A stretch of 64,000 nucleotides of DNA from Laceyella sediminis (GTDB lineage Bacteria; Bacillota; Bacilli; Thermoactinomycetales; Thermoactinomycetaceae). Each line of letters opens with the position of its first letter. Within the stretch, counting starts at the first letter, position 1. The stretch covers positions 150,791 through 214,790 of the forward strand of contig NZ_PVTZ01000005.1 of the NCBI RefSeq assembly GCF_003003125.1, given 5' to 3'. The notes beneath the pieces are model-generated. The model saw nothing but the letters and a program-made list of their open reading frames with translations. It made no database searches and was not told the origin of the DNA. This document shows, one piece after another, positions 8,990 through 17,782 of this stretch. The translations under genes and the position numbers were made by a program.

Positions 8990-10834
8990 ATGAAGATCAC
9001 AGACTTATTAAAACCGGACACCATCATCATGGAACTTCAAGCGACCACCAAAGAGGCAGTGATCGAAGAACTGGTCGCTAAATTAGATGAAGCGGGGCGG
9101 CTCACTGATCGCAACAAGTTTAAAGAAGCGATTCTCAAGCGGGAAGCGTCGGGATCGACGGGCATTGGCGACGGCATCGCCATCCCCCACGCCAAAACGG
9201 ATGCCGTCAAAACACCGTCGATTTGCTTCGGCAAAAGCATTCAGGGCATCGATTATGAAGCGCTTGACGGCCAACCAGCCCACTTATTCTTTATGATCGC
9301 CGCTGGCGAGGGGGCTGATGAAGCACACCTTGAAACTTTGTCGCGCCTGTCCGTTCTCCTGATGGACAGCACCTTCCGCCAACAGTTGGAACAAGCCCGC
9401 ACTGCGGAAGAGTTGGTAGCGCTCATCCAAGACAAAGAATTGGAAAAAGAGCCGGAAGAAACAGCGTCCACCCACGCCACCGAACAGCTCATATTGGCAG
9501 TGACAGCCTGCCCCACGGGCATTGCCCACACATACATGGCCGCTGACGCGCTCAACGCAAAAGCGCGGGAAATGGGCCTTACCATCAAAGTGGAAACCAA
9601 TGGATCAACCGGTGTGAAAAACAAGCTCACACCAGAAGATATTGCCCAAGCCACCGCCATCATCGTAGCCGCCGACAAACAGGTCGAGATGAGCCGTTTT
9701 CATGGAAAACCCATCATTCAAGTGCGTGTCGCCGAAGCGATCCATCAACCGGAACGGCTCCTTACAGCCGCCCTCCGGCAGGAGGCTCCTCTCTATGTCG
9801 CGGACAACGCAGCGGGCCGCACTGAATCCTCTCAGGGAGGAGCTGGTTTCTACAAGCACTTGATGAATGGCGTGAGCAACATGTTGCCGTTTGTGGTGGG
9901 GGGCGGTGTGCTGATCGCCTTAGCCTTCGCCTGGGGTGGCATTGAGGCCAAAGGACCCGTCGCCGAGATGTTGATGAAAATCGGAAGCGAAGGCGCGTTC
10001 CATTTCCTCGTGCCCATCTTGGCCGGCTTTATTGCAATGAGCATTGCTGACCGTCCGGGCTTCGCTCCCGGAGTCGTCGGCGGTTTTTTGGCAGCCTCAG
10101 CGCAAGCCGGTTTTTTAGGAGGGTTGATCGCTGGTTTCTTGGCCGGATACATCGTGGTCGGCCTGAAAAAAGCTTTGGCCTTCTTGCCTGAACAGCTCGA
10201 CGGGATCAAACCGGTTCTCTTGTATCCTGTGCTGGGCATCTTGCTCACCGGCATCCTGATGATCACCGTGGTCAACGGCCCGGTAGGCGCGCTAAACAAG
10301 GCGCTATCCGCTTGGCTTAGTGGCCTCTCCGGCACCAACGCCGTCCTGTTGGGCGTGATCTTGGGCGGCATGATGGCCGCGGATATGGGCGGCCCCATCA
10401 ACAAAGCGGCTTTCACATTCGGCCTCGCTTGCATGGAAGCGGGCAACTTCGGCCCACATGCTGCGGTGATGGCTGGCGGAATGGTACCACCACTGGGTAT
10501 CGCGTTAGCCACCACTTTCTTCAAACGCAAATTTAGTGACTCGGAGCGGAAAGCGGGTTTGACCAATTATCTCCTGGGGGCCTCATTTATCACAGAAGGA
10601 GCGATTCCCTTCGCGGCCGCTGACCCCTTGCGTGTCTTGGCAAGCTGCATAGTCGGGGCGGCCGTCGCCGGCGGATTATCCCTGTGGCTTGGTATCACAC
10701 TGCCCGCGCCTCACGGCGGATTGTTCGTCATCCCCCTCGTCAACAAGCCGTTCCATTACGCGGCGGCCATTGTGGTGGGTTCTCTCGTTACTGCCTTCGC
10801 ACTAGGCGTTTGGAAACGGCCAAGGCAGGATTGA
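8990..10834 (+). CDS. fruA: Fructose-specific PTS enzyme IIABC
   Basis: 614 aa. The IIA domain (1-150) has the phosphorylated His67 in IAIPHAKTD. The IIB domain (about 165-265) has the phosphocysteine Cys174 in TACPTGIAHTY. The IIC membrane domain (about 285-610) is polytopic and contains the GGPINKAAFTF segment. It imports fructose as fructose 1-phosphate, the substrate of FruK. The ATG at 8990 follows AAGGAGGGG. The stop codon lies only three bases before repeat element copy A, which may therefore shape the transcript end. Confidence 0.96.
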   Translation: MKITDLLKPDTIIMELQATTKEAVIEELVAKLDEAGRLTDRNKFKEAILKREASGSTGIGDGIAIPHAKTDAVKTPSICFGKSIQGIDYEALDGQPAHLFFMIAAGEGADEAHLETLSRLSVLLMDSTFRQQLEQARTAEELVALIQDKELEKEPEETASTHATEQLILAVTACPTGIAHTYMAADALNAKAREMGLTIKVETNGSTGVKNKLTPEDIAQATAIIVAADKQVEMSRFHGKPIIQVRVAEAIHQPERLLTAALRQEAPLYVADNAAGRTESSQGGAGFYKHLMNGVSNMLPFVVGGGVLIALAFAWGGIEAKGPVAEMLMKIGSEGAFHFLVPILAGFIAMSIADRPGFAPGVVGGFLAASAQAGFLGGLIAGFLAGYIVVGLKKALAFLPEQLDGIKPVLLYPVLGILLTGILMITVVNGPVGALNKALSAWLSGLSGTNAVLLGVILGGMMAADMGGPINKAAFTFGLACMEAGNFGPHAAVMAGGMVPPLGIALATTFFKRKFSDSERKAGLTNYLLGASFITEGAIPFAAADPLRVLASCIVGAAVAGGLSLWLGITLPAPHGGLFVIPLVNKPFHYAAAIVVGSLVTAFALGVWKRPRQD

Positions 10835-10837
10835 CAC

Positions 10838-10973
10838 TACGGTGTGTCTGATGAATAGGCTAGCGGCTCCAAAACCATTTTCTCATTCGCTTCACGCGTG
10901 GCGAGGCGCTCCTCGAGAAAAGGTTTTTCCGCCGCTTCTTCCCCACAAACTTGATTTGCCAGACACGCCCTAG
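10838..10973 (+). mobile_element. MITE-like repeat, copy A
   Basis: 136-bp non-coding element. The left end reads GGTGTGTCTGATGAATAG and the right end GATTTGCCAGACACGCCC followed by TAG, so the ends are imperfect inverted repeats. The body is closely similar to copy B (48430-48567) and, in reverse, to copy C (57579-57715). It begins three bases after the fruA stop. It contains no plausible gene. Confidence 0.85.
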
Positions 10974-11084
10974 CGGCATACGGACAACGGATGGCTGTTT
11001 TTTTGCAAAAACTGATCTCATCTCCCCTTTTTTCAGCTATAATATACTTTTGTAAGCAACTTCTAATTTGGAAGGTGAATCTTG

Positions 11085-11561
11085 ATGAGCAAAGCAAACG
11101 GTTTTGTCAACAGTTGGTTGCGTCACCGCCTGGTCATCTTGGAGTTGTTGGAGCAATTGCAAGACGAGCATTTGGATTATCGCCCTTGGGAAAAAGGCAT
11201 GTCCCTGAAAGAATTGGTCTTGCACATACTGCAATCCGCCGACATGTTTGTCAATTCGGTTATCGCAGGACATTTTGTATCCCCTGCTGAGCCGGAAAAG
11301 GCTGTGAACACCGTCGCCGAGTTGCGGGAATTGGCGCAAGCACTGACCGACAAAAACCGCCAATCCTTGTCCAGCCTGCCGGATGAAAAGTTTGCCGCTA
11401 TGGTGGACGTGACCAAACCATTCGGCCGACCGCTTTCGGGTGAAGTGCTTTTGCAAATGATGCGGGATCATGAGATCCACCACAAAGGACAACTGTACAC
11501 TTACGCGCGGATCGTCGGAGTAGAAACGCTACCGCTGTTTGTCAAGTTGCAATTGGATTAA
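11085..11561 (+). CDS. DinB-family putative metal-dependent protein
   Basis: 158 aa four-helix-bundle protein of the DinB/YfiT superfamily. His residues at positions expected for the metal site are in LVLHILQSAD and in DHEIHHKGQ near the C-terminus. Many relatives are thiol-dependent transferases, but the substrate here is unknown. The ATG at 11085 is chosen because GAAGGTGA lies six bases upstream; a TTG three bases earlier is less likely. A TATAAT box is at 11038-11043, without a clear -35. It is a single gene ended by a strong terminator. Confidence 0.85.
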   Translation: MSKANGFVNSWLRHRLVILELLEQLQDEHLDYRPWEKGMSLKELVLHILQSADMFVNSVIAGHFVSPAEPEKAVNTVAELRELAQALTDKNRQSLSSLPDEKFAAMVDVTKPFGRPLSGEVLLQMMRDHEIHHKGQLYTYARIVGVETLPLFVKLQLD

Positions 11562-11606
11562 GGGTGCGCGCAAAGGGATCAACCTTGGCGCGTGCCATCG
11601 CTATTC

Positions 11607-11645
11607 AGCCGAGTCGTGGATTTCCTTCCATGACTCGGCTTTTTC
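11607..11645 (+). terminator. Intrinsic terminator after the DinB gene
   Basis: AGCCGAGTC pairs with GACTCGGCT across a short loop and is followed by TTTTCT. The convergent gene on the other strand ends immediately after it. Confidence 0.85.
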
Positions 11646-12884
11646 TCATAACCTGAACAGATTCCAAAGGCCACCTTTTTTCTTTTTCAACCATTGTCCG
11701 GCTTCGGCATCCCCTGCATCCGCCTCCTTGGTCAACCATCTTTCCCCCGCGGCAATGTCTTGCGCCATGACCTTTCCTTCGATTAGCGCGTACCCATATT
11801 CCCGCATCGCAACCACTTCACCCGCTTCTACCGCTTTGCGGAGCCAGAACTCCCCCTGTGCCTGATCCCGCTCATACCCGACGCCGTGCAACAAGCGGTA
11901 GCCTAAAATGCGCATAGCAATCGGCTCTTCTTTCTCCGCCGCCCGCTGAATCCACCGTTTTCCCTCCGCCTCGTTTCGCTGGAGGCCGTCCCCTTCCAGC
12001 AAGCGGTAACCCAAAATCCGTATCGCTTCTGGATATTCCGCTTCTGCCGACCGGCGTAACCACATCTCCCCTTCAACCGCATCCTGACGCAACCCTTCCC
12101 CGACTATCAAGCGATAGCCCAATTCCATCATCGACCAGCTGTCACCCGCTTGCGACGCTTTTCTGAGCCATTTTTCCCCTTCGACCACATCTTGCTTCAC
12201 TTGCTTGCCCGTCAATTTCCGATAGGCCAACTCCGCCATCGACCACACATCCCCCGCCTCTGCCGCCTTAGCCAGCCATTTCATTCCTTCTGCGACTTTG
12301 TCTTTGTTCTCCGCCGGGTTTGCTTGGCCTGCAATCGCCGACTCCTGTTCCATGGTGCCGGTCGCTCCGGGGTCGGTAGACATGACCTGTTTCAATTTCT
12401 TCTCCAGCGCCTTTTCCAAGATCTCTTCAATTCGATCCAGACTGACGCTTTCCGGCCACGACGGGCGAGGATGAACATACCCCTCATGCATGAATGATGG
12501 GTTTACGTACTGTTTCATAAACCATACGCTTAATTCATATAGGATGCGGTGTGCGCGCAAAGCCTGTTCAATGCTCTCGTATTTAGGATTGTGAACTGCC
12601 TTATTCCCTTCTGTCCGCACAAAATCAAAATGGCTCCGCATCTCTTCGGTGATCGCCCCTTGTTGCGCCAACGCTTTCAGCCTTTCGTATTGGGTGGCGG
12701 AAACTAGCCTGATTCGCCCTTCCTTGGCGGCGATGAGCTTGGCCAATTCTTCGCCGAACACCCTCGCTTTGGCCAACGATGCGTGGGGATCGTCAAATAG
12801 ATTCCGTTCTAACTGTTCACCTAAGCTCACCAAATCGACGGATACATCCGCTAAAAAAGAAAACAATCCATGCTTGCTCACCAT
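11646..12884 (-). CDS. Sel1-repeat protein with N-terminal DUF4145-like domain
   Basis: 412 aa from the ATG at 12882-12884, which has GGGAGAG four bases upstream. The N-terminal 130 residues (LERNLFDDPHASLAKARVFG, EELAKLI, then FDFVRTEGNKAVHNP) resemble the DUF4145 domain found at the N-terminus of some restriction and defence enzymes. Residues from about 190 hold five or six Sel1/TPR-like repeats of about 36 residues (WLAKAAEAGDVWSMAELAYR, WLRKASQAGDSWSMMELGYR). Sel1 repeats usually scaffold protein-protein contacts. The repeat block is clearly paralogous to the protein at 13929-14555. The partner and function are unknown. Confidence 0.8.
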   Translation of the reverse strand: MVSKHGLFSFLADVSVDLVSLGEQLERNLFDDPHASLAKARVFGEELAKLIAAKEGRIRLVSATQYERLKALAQQGAITEEMRSHFDFVRTEGNKAVHNPKYESIEQALRAHRILYELSVWFMKQYVNPSFMHEGYVHPRPSWPESVSLDRIEEILEKALEKKLKQVMSTDPGATGTMEQESAIAGQANPAENKDKVAEGMKWLAKAAEAGDVWSMAELAYRKLTGKQVKQDVVEGEKWLRKASQAGDSWSMMELGYRLIVGEGLRQDAVEGEMWLRRSAEAEYPEAIRILGYRLLEGDGLQRNEAEGKRWIQRAAEKEEPIAMRILGYRLLHGVGYERDQAQGEFWLRKAVEAGEVVAMREYGYALIEGKVMAQDIAAGERWLTKEADAGDAEAGQWLKKKKGGLWNLFRL

Positions 12885-12967
12885 CAAACTCTCCCTATTG
12901 GATTGATCATGCATGAAGTATATCCTTATATTTATACAATATCATGAATAATTCATCAGTTCGTATA

Positions 12968-13009
12968 AAACGAATAACCCGGCATTCCCATGACGGGCGA
13001 ATGCCGGGT
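12968..13009 (-). terminator. Intrinsic terminator after the thioesterase gene
   Basis: On the minus strand ACCCGGCATTC pairs with GAATGCCGGGT, followed by a T-rich stretch. It is placed just after the thioesterase stop, upstream of the Sel1/DUF4145 gene. Confidence 0.75.
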
Positions 13010-13026
13010 CTGGCCACAGCGCACGG

Positions 13027-13773
13027 CTACTTCTCCACTGCCGCCACAATCTGTTCCAAAGCGTCCGTATTTTCTTGAAACAAATAAAAGTGGCCCCCTG
13101 CAAACTGCTGCATGAAAAAGCCGCCCGCAGTCATCTGTTGCCAAGCCGCCAACTCCTCCTGTTTCACATCCGGGTCCTCGATTCCGCCAAACGCCAAAAT
13201 GGGGCAGGCTAATGGCTCCTCTTCGCGGTAAACGTAGCGGTCCACCAATGCAAAATCGGCCCGAATGATGGGAAGGATCAATTCCATCAGCTCCCGGCTC
13301 GCTAATACTTCTTCCGGAGTACCATTCAATTCGCGCAACTGATCGATCAATTCCTCGTCGGAAGAGTCATATCCGAGTGGTTTGCTCCGGGGGATGTGCG
13401 GCGCCTGTTTGGCAGAAACAAGTAACTTCTGCGGCAACGGACGGTTCCGCCTGCGCAATTCCCGCGCCAGCTCAAACCCGATCAACGCCCCCATGCTATG
13501 TCCAAAAATAAGAAAGGGTTGGTCCAGATAGGGCTCCAATTCATCAGCCAGTTGCGGCACCAGCCGCTCGATCGAGGACACCGGCTCTTCCAATAGGCGA
13601 TTTTCACGGCCCGGCAACTGAACCGGACACACCTCGATCCGTTTGGAAAACCGGGCTTGCCATTGGGTGAAAATCGAGGCGCTGCCCCCTGCGTATGGAA
13701 AGCAAAACAGACGCATCTCCGCTTGCGGATTCGGCTTGCGGTACATCAACACCGGATTTGTTTTGCTAGTCAT
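13027..13773 (-). CDS. Type II thioesterase
   Basis: 248 aa alpha/beta hydrolase of the type II (editing) thioesterase family. It shows FCFPYAGGSASIF near the N-terminus, the nucleophile motif GHSMG, and the catalytic His in GGHFYLF near the C-terminus. Such enzymes clear misprimed carrier proteins in nonribosomal peptide or polyketide synthesis. No synthase is visible in this window, so it is an orphan serving a distant cluster or another thioester substrate. The ATG at 13771-13773 is preferred over an upstream in-frame ATG because GGAGAG lies just upstream. It sits between two Sel1-repeat genes on the same strand. Confidence 0.88.
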   Translation of the reverse strand: MTSKTNPVLMYRKPNPQAEMRLFCFPYAGGSASIFTQWQARFSKRIEVCPVQLPGRENRLLEEPVSSIERLVPQLADELEPYLDQPFLIFGHSMGALIGFELARELRRRNRPLPQKLLVSAKQAPHIPRSKPLGYDSSDEELIDQLRELNGTPEEVLASRELMELILPIIRADFALVDRYVYREEEPLACPILAFGGIEDPDVKQEELAAWQQMTAGGFFMQQFAGGHFYLFQENTDALEQIVAAVEK

Positions 13774-13928
13774 CCCGACACTCTCCATTCTATGTAAACG
13801 CAATTTCTAACCTTGCTTGCCCCATGAAGGGCTTTGGCATCGACTGGCTGCGAATCCGGAGGAGTGGCGACCTACGCCCACTCCTTGCTATGTCAGACCG
13901 TTCTTCTTGCAGGGCGTGATGGTTGCGG

Positions 13929-14555
13929 TTACTTTTTGGAGACGCCGTTGATCAAGTAATTGCCCCACTCACGCATGGCCACCACTTCACCCGCTTCAGC
14001 CGCTTTTTGCAACCAAAGCTCACCTTCTTCGATGTTTTGCGGGAAGGTGATGCCATTGAGCAGACGGTAACCCAAAATCCGCATCGCAATTGGTTCAGCC
14101 GCCTCAGCTGCTCTGCGAATCCAGACTTCCCCTTCTTCCAAGTCTTGCTCCAAACCGTCACCTTCCAACAAGCGGTAACCCAAGATGCGCATGGCCACCG
14201 GATAATTGGCTTCAGCCGACAGTCGCAGCCACTTTTCCCCTTCGACTGCATCCTGAGCCAATCCTTCTCCCACGATCAACCGGTATCCAAGCTCCATCAT
14301 GGCCCACTTGTCATTGGCCTCAGCCGCTCTGCGCAACCACTTTTCACCCTCAACCAGGTTTTGCCGCACCTTGTTACCTGTTAAAAGCAGGTATGCCAAC
14401 TCCGCCATGGACCATACATCCCCCGCTTCGGCGGCTTTGATCATCCATTTAATGCCTTCATCCTGGCGCAGGCGTTCCTTCTCTTCATGAAAGTCCAGCA
14501 CTTGCCCATTTCCTTGTGCTTCGGCCTCTTGATTTTCATGTTCAAATTGACTCAC
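13929..14555 (-). CDS. Sel1-repeat protein
   Basis: 208 aa. After about 30 polar residues the whole protein consists of five Sel1-like repeats of 36 residues (IKWMIKAAEAGDVWSMAELA, WLRRAAEANDKWAMMELGYR, WIRRAAEAAEPIAMRILGYR, then WLQKAAEAGEVVAMREWGNY). It has no signal peptide. It is closely similar to the C-terminal half of the protein at 11646-12884, pointing to a local duplication. The function is unknown; it is probably a scaffold. Confidence 0.82.
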   Translation of the reverse strand: MSQFEHENQEAEAQGNGQVLDFHEEKERLRQDEGIKWMIKAAEAGDVWSMAELAYLLLTGNKVRQNLVEGEKWLRRAAEANDKWAMMELGYRLIVGEGLAQDAVEGEKWLRLSAEANYPVAMRILGYRLLEGDGLEQDLEEGEVWIRRAAEAAEPIAMRILGYRLLNGITFPQNIEEGELWLQKAAEAGEVVAMREWGNYLINGVSKK

Positions 14556-14707
14556 AGCCCAATCTCCCCCTATAAAAAAATGAATAAATACCTTTCAACG
14601 ATTCTATTATACTAAACCTGCACTGATTAAAAATCTTAATTTTGTAAAATACAAGTCAAAATAGGAACGATTTAACGCTGAACATCACCTTTTGAAGCAG
14701 GTAACAC

Positions 14708-14752
14708 GAAAAAATGTTTCCGGTGCGCGCTACATGCCGCTTACCAGAAACA
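14708..14752 (-). terminator. Intrinsic terminator after the GDSL hydrolase gene
   Basis: On the minus strand GTTTCTGGT pairs with ACCGGAAAC, followed by ATTTTTTC, 20 bases after the stop of the GDSL hydrolase. Confidence 0.7.
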
Positions 14753-14771
14753 CTTCCTCTTGCGATCAACG

Positions 14772-15554
14772 TCAATGAAGCGATGCATAACCCAATTTGC
14801 GAAATGCCTCAGCAATCAGCCGTTGCCCCTGGTCATTGGGGTGGACACCATCCCAAAAAAGCAATCCTTTGGCACCTGGGTCTTGATCATGATTCGGGCC
14901 ATTAAAGGCATCGTAAACCTTAGCTACGTCATACCCCTTGGTTTGCCGCTCGTGAATATGGCGGTTGATCTCATCGAGATAAGGCTTCAATATTTCAAAC
15001 CGGGTTTTGCTTCGGTCTGCGCCGACGGCATGTTTGTCTTCATCGACAAAGGGATTGTACACATCTATCGTCCGGTACAAGGTTGGTTGCCCAGCGCGCA
15101 AGCCTTGGATGCTGTCGACGATCTGATCCCAATTCCGCTTGAAATGAACAACAGCTTGGCGCAGGCAGTCCTCTTGGTCAACGCCCCCGCACGTCCCTCT
15201 GATATAGCGGTTGCGCGCGCCAAGCAGATCATTGCCGCCGATATTCCATGTGACCACTTGGGCGCTGGCAACCGCATTGCGCAGATCTGCATCCGTTTGT
15301 AACGCGTTGGCCAAATCGGCGCTCGTCCAGCCATTTACACTATGATTGGTCAACAAAACATCATTTCCCGTATCAGCTACGATATAATCCCGGTAGCGAT
15401 ACACATACCCATACCAAGAACCAAAACCGGTGCCAAGCGAATCACCCAAAGCAGTGTAGCGCCAGGTGGTAGCGGCAAATGTCGGAGAAGTGGTCGACAG
15501 GAGGGAGACAAGCGTTGTCATCAACACCAGCAGCAACAGGCGGCCTTTGTTCAC
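14772..15554 (-). CDS. Secreted SGNH/GDSL hydrolase
   Basis: 260 aa from the GTG at 15552-15554, which has GAGGTGA five bases upstream (another GTG nine bases earlier overlaps that site). A signal peptide of about 28 residues ends near TSPTFAA. SGNH motifs: ALGDSLGTG with the nucleophile serine near 39, NIGGNDLL, and the Asp-His pair in WDGVHPND near the C-terminus. It is probably a secreted esterase or lipase. The single-domain length suits a lipolytic SGNH enzyme. The substrate is unknown. Confidence 0.88.
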   Translation of the reverse strand: MNKGRLLLLVLMTTLVSLLSTTSPTFAATTWRYTALGDSLGTGFGSWYGYVYRYRDYIVADTGNDVLLTNHSVNGWTSADLANALQTDADLRNAVASAQVVTWNIGGNDLLGARNRYIRGTCGGVDQEDCLRQAVVHFKRNWDQIVDSIQGLRAGQPTLYRTIDVYNPFVDEDKHAVGADRSKTRFEILKPYLDEINRHIHERQTKGYDVAKVYDAFNGPNHDQDPGAKGLLFWDGVHPNDQGQRLIAEAFRKLGYASLH

Positions 15555-15689
15555 AACAGTCACCTCATTTATATCGAGCTGGGTATTATGCTTATTTTAT
15601 CATATTATTCTGAATAATTATCGGTAACACCCCTTTCTCCTCCCGGCCGGCCGCAAGTGCATGTACGCATCCTACAGCCGGCAAGCCGT

Positions 15690-17720
15690 TCACTGCCGCA
15701 TCATCCATTGTTTCTCCTGTTTGGCACCTTTTCGCACATATCGATTCAAAGCCAGGACACTAACTGCGGACAGAATGACGAACAATCCTAACCCCACCCA
15801 ATGAATCCCCCACCATTTGGGACTGGGCAAATCCTCGAACACGATTTCAAACAAACCGCTAAACAACGCCATGGGAAACCCGAAAATCGTTATCAAGTTG
15901 ATCAGCCGGCCGGCGCGCAATTCGCTGTGGCTTTTGATGATGTTCTCCAATTCGGACACCGTGTTGTACAACTCATTAAGCTGCGTGCCCAATCCCCATC
16001 TCTTCTTCACTGTCTCACGGAATTGGTCGAGGTAATAATCAACGGAAGATGGCATCGTCGCCAATATCTTGTTGCGAATCTCCACCTTCTTGACGGTAAT
16101 CCAGCGATTCAGCTCCATCAACTTCTTCCCGGATAGGGTTTGATTTTGCCGCAACAGCTCCTCCACCGACTCCATCACCTCCGCACATTCTTCGCGGATG
16201 CGTTGGAATGTGTTCACCCTGTCGACCAGTTTTTTCACTTCTCCCGCATAAAGCGCAAAATCAAGCGGTTCGCTGTTCCAATCGTCCAGGATCAAGATGC
16301 CCCCAGGATGAATGAGCGCATAGCCGCACGGCAATTCAATAAAATCAAATGAATGCTTCGGCGGCAAGGGATGGATGGGTGGCACCCGGTTCTGGTATGT
16401 GCCTGAAGCGCAAACCGCCAAATATCGCTGCATCGTCGGCGAACTGACAAACACTTGTTGTTTCCCCAATGAATTCCACTTGGCGGCGATAAATACTTTT
16501 CCGTTGTGATAAATGGGTTCGCACTCATAAATGTTGCAAGCAGCCCCGATGGAGCCATCGGCCAGATAAGGGTTCACCTTGATGGAGTTAGCAGGGTTGT
16601 ACAACTCCCAGATCGCGCCGACCACCTCGGCCCATTCCAACTTGGAGCCCATGGTGCCATCATCCAACTGCCGCGGCGCGAATAAAGCGGTCATGTTTTC
16701 GTTGGAAGCCATCCATGGGCGATTGGCCGGTGATCGCTCCGGAACCAGCGGTTGGTCGCAGGGACGCTCGCCGCCCCAGCGCTCATCCTCCATCTCTTCC
16801 AATTTTCGCCACAAATCCTGTAGATGGAGATTCATCGTGGGGTCAACTTGGATTACCATGTCTCGACCTGTCCCTTTTAGATCAGGACGGTAGATAGCGA
16901 TAAACTGGAAACCTGACTGGAGCCAAGTCCGTTCTTCATCATGAATCAGAAAGGATTTCAACAAGCCGATGTTCGTGTTCTCCCTGGTGATAAAAGCATC
17001 GACCAGCACGGTCCGGTTCGCATGGATCACTGGAAGCTCCAACTGCGTCACCGTCGCGTTTTTCAAGCCTTGCAAATATTTTTGATACTCTAGGCGCAAA
17101 TGGGTGATCGCCGCATTGTATTCTTCGATGTGATCCACCTCAGGCACTTCATATGGCGCCACCTCTTCCAGAAGCAAAAGAATGACCAAATAAAGGCAGG
17201 AAAGCAACCCACGTTGCACATGCTCCGGATCGATCCGCACCGCCATCTCCCCGGTCGCGTGCAACTGTTCTTCCGTCACATAGGAAGCGTAAGCCAAGGC
17301 ACTGTGTAAGCAACCCCAAGATTCAAATGGTTTCCCCGTGGTTTTCACATCGCCCATTTCCCAACGGATGCTGTAATCCAACCACTCCAGCGGAAACTCT
17401 TGCGCATCCACTCCCTGATGGCGGCAATAAAACAAGACAAAGGCCAAACAGGCGTCCGGGGAGAGATCGGCAAAGAAAAATTGCAACTGTTTGACCGGTA
17501 AATGGCGCCGTAATTCCAACGAGGGGAGTTCCCGCACGAATTCAGTTGTTGAACCGGCCTCCGTTCCCCAATGGGTTAACATCAATCCATTTGTCGGAAT
17601 GGGGAACTCATCGGCAAAGAGGATTTCATGTTCTTCCTGCACCTTTCGGTGGGGGGCGTAAGTGATCGACAACTCTTCCAATTCGTCATACAGTTGTTTC
17701 AAACATTCGTTCAGCTTCAT
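15690..17720 (-). CDS. Unrecognised protein with CorA-like C-terminal membrane helices
   Basis: 676 aa from the ATG at 17718-17720, preferred because GGGTGA lies upstream. I do not recognise the first 550 residues. They are soluble, rich in Trp and acidic residues, with no obvious catalytic motif. The last 140 residues form a long helix region (MESVEELLRQNQTL, LATMPSSVDYYLDQFRETV, TVSELENIIKSHSEL) followed by two membrane helices (LINLITIFGFPMALFSGLFE and HWVGLGLFVILSAVSVLAL). This resembles the C-terminus of CorA-type proteins but lacks the GMN pore signature. The neighbour helD starts 63 bases upstream on the same strand. Ion transport is only a guess. Confidence 0.7.
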   Translation of the reverse strand: MKLNECLKQLYDELEELSITYAPHRKVQEEHEILFADEFPIPTNGLMLTHWGTEAGSTTEFVRELPSLELRRHLPVKQLQFFFADLSPDACLAFVLFYCRHQGVDAQEFPLEWLDYSIRWEMGDVKTTGKPFESWGCLHSALAYASYVTEEQLHATGEMAVRIDPEHVQRGLLSCLYLVILLLLEEVAPYEVPEVDHIEEYNAAITHLRLEYQKYLQGLKNATVTQLELPVIHANRTVLVDAFITRENTNIGLLKSFLIHDEERTWLQSGFQFIAIYRPDLKGTGRDMVIQVDPTMNLHLQDLWRKLEEMEDERWGGERPCDQPLVPERSPANRPWMASNENMTALFAPRQLDDGTMGSKLEWAEVVGAIWELYNPANSIKVNPYLADGSIGAACNIYECEPIYHNGKVFIAAKWNSLGKQQVFVSSPTMQRYLAVCASGTYQNRVPPIHPLPPKHSFDFIELPCGYALIHPGGILILDDWNSEPLDFALYAGEVKKLVDRVNTFQRIREECAEVMESVEELLRQNQTLSGKKLMELNRWITVKKVEIRNKILATMPSSVDYYLDQFRETVKKRWGLGTQLNELYNTVSELENIIKSHSELRAGRLINLITIFGFPMALFSGLFEIVFEDLPSPKWWGIHWVGLGLFVILSAVSVLALNRYVRKGAKQEKQWMMRQ

Positions 17721-17782
17721 TGTTGTCACCCATATTCTCTCTTTTTTTTGGCGTTTTTTCGGGCGACGAAAAAGCATCCACG

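Noticed and set aside
13869..13890. AGGAGTGG/CCACTCCT hairpin upstream of the thioesterase gene
   Set aside because: No T run on either strand and no conserved leader motif.
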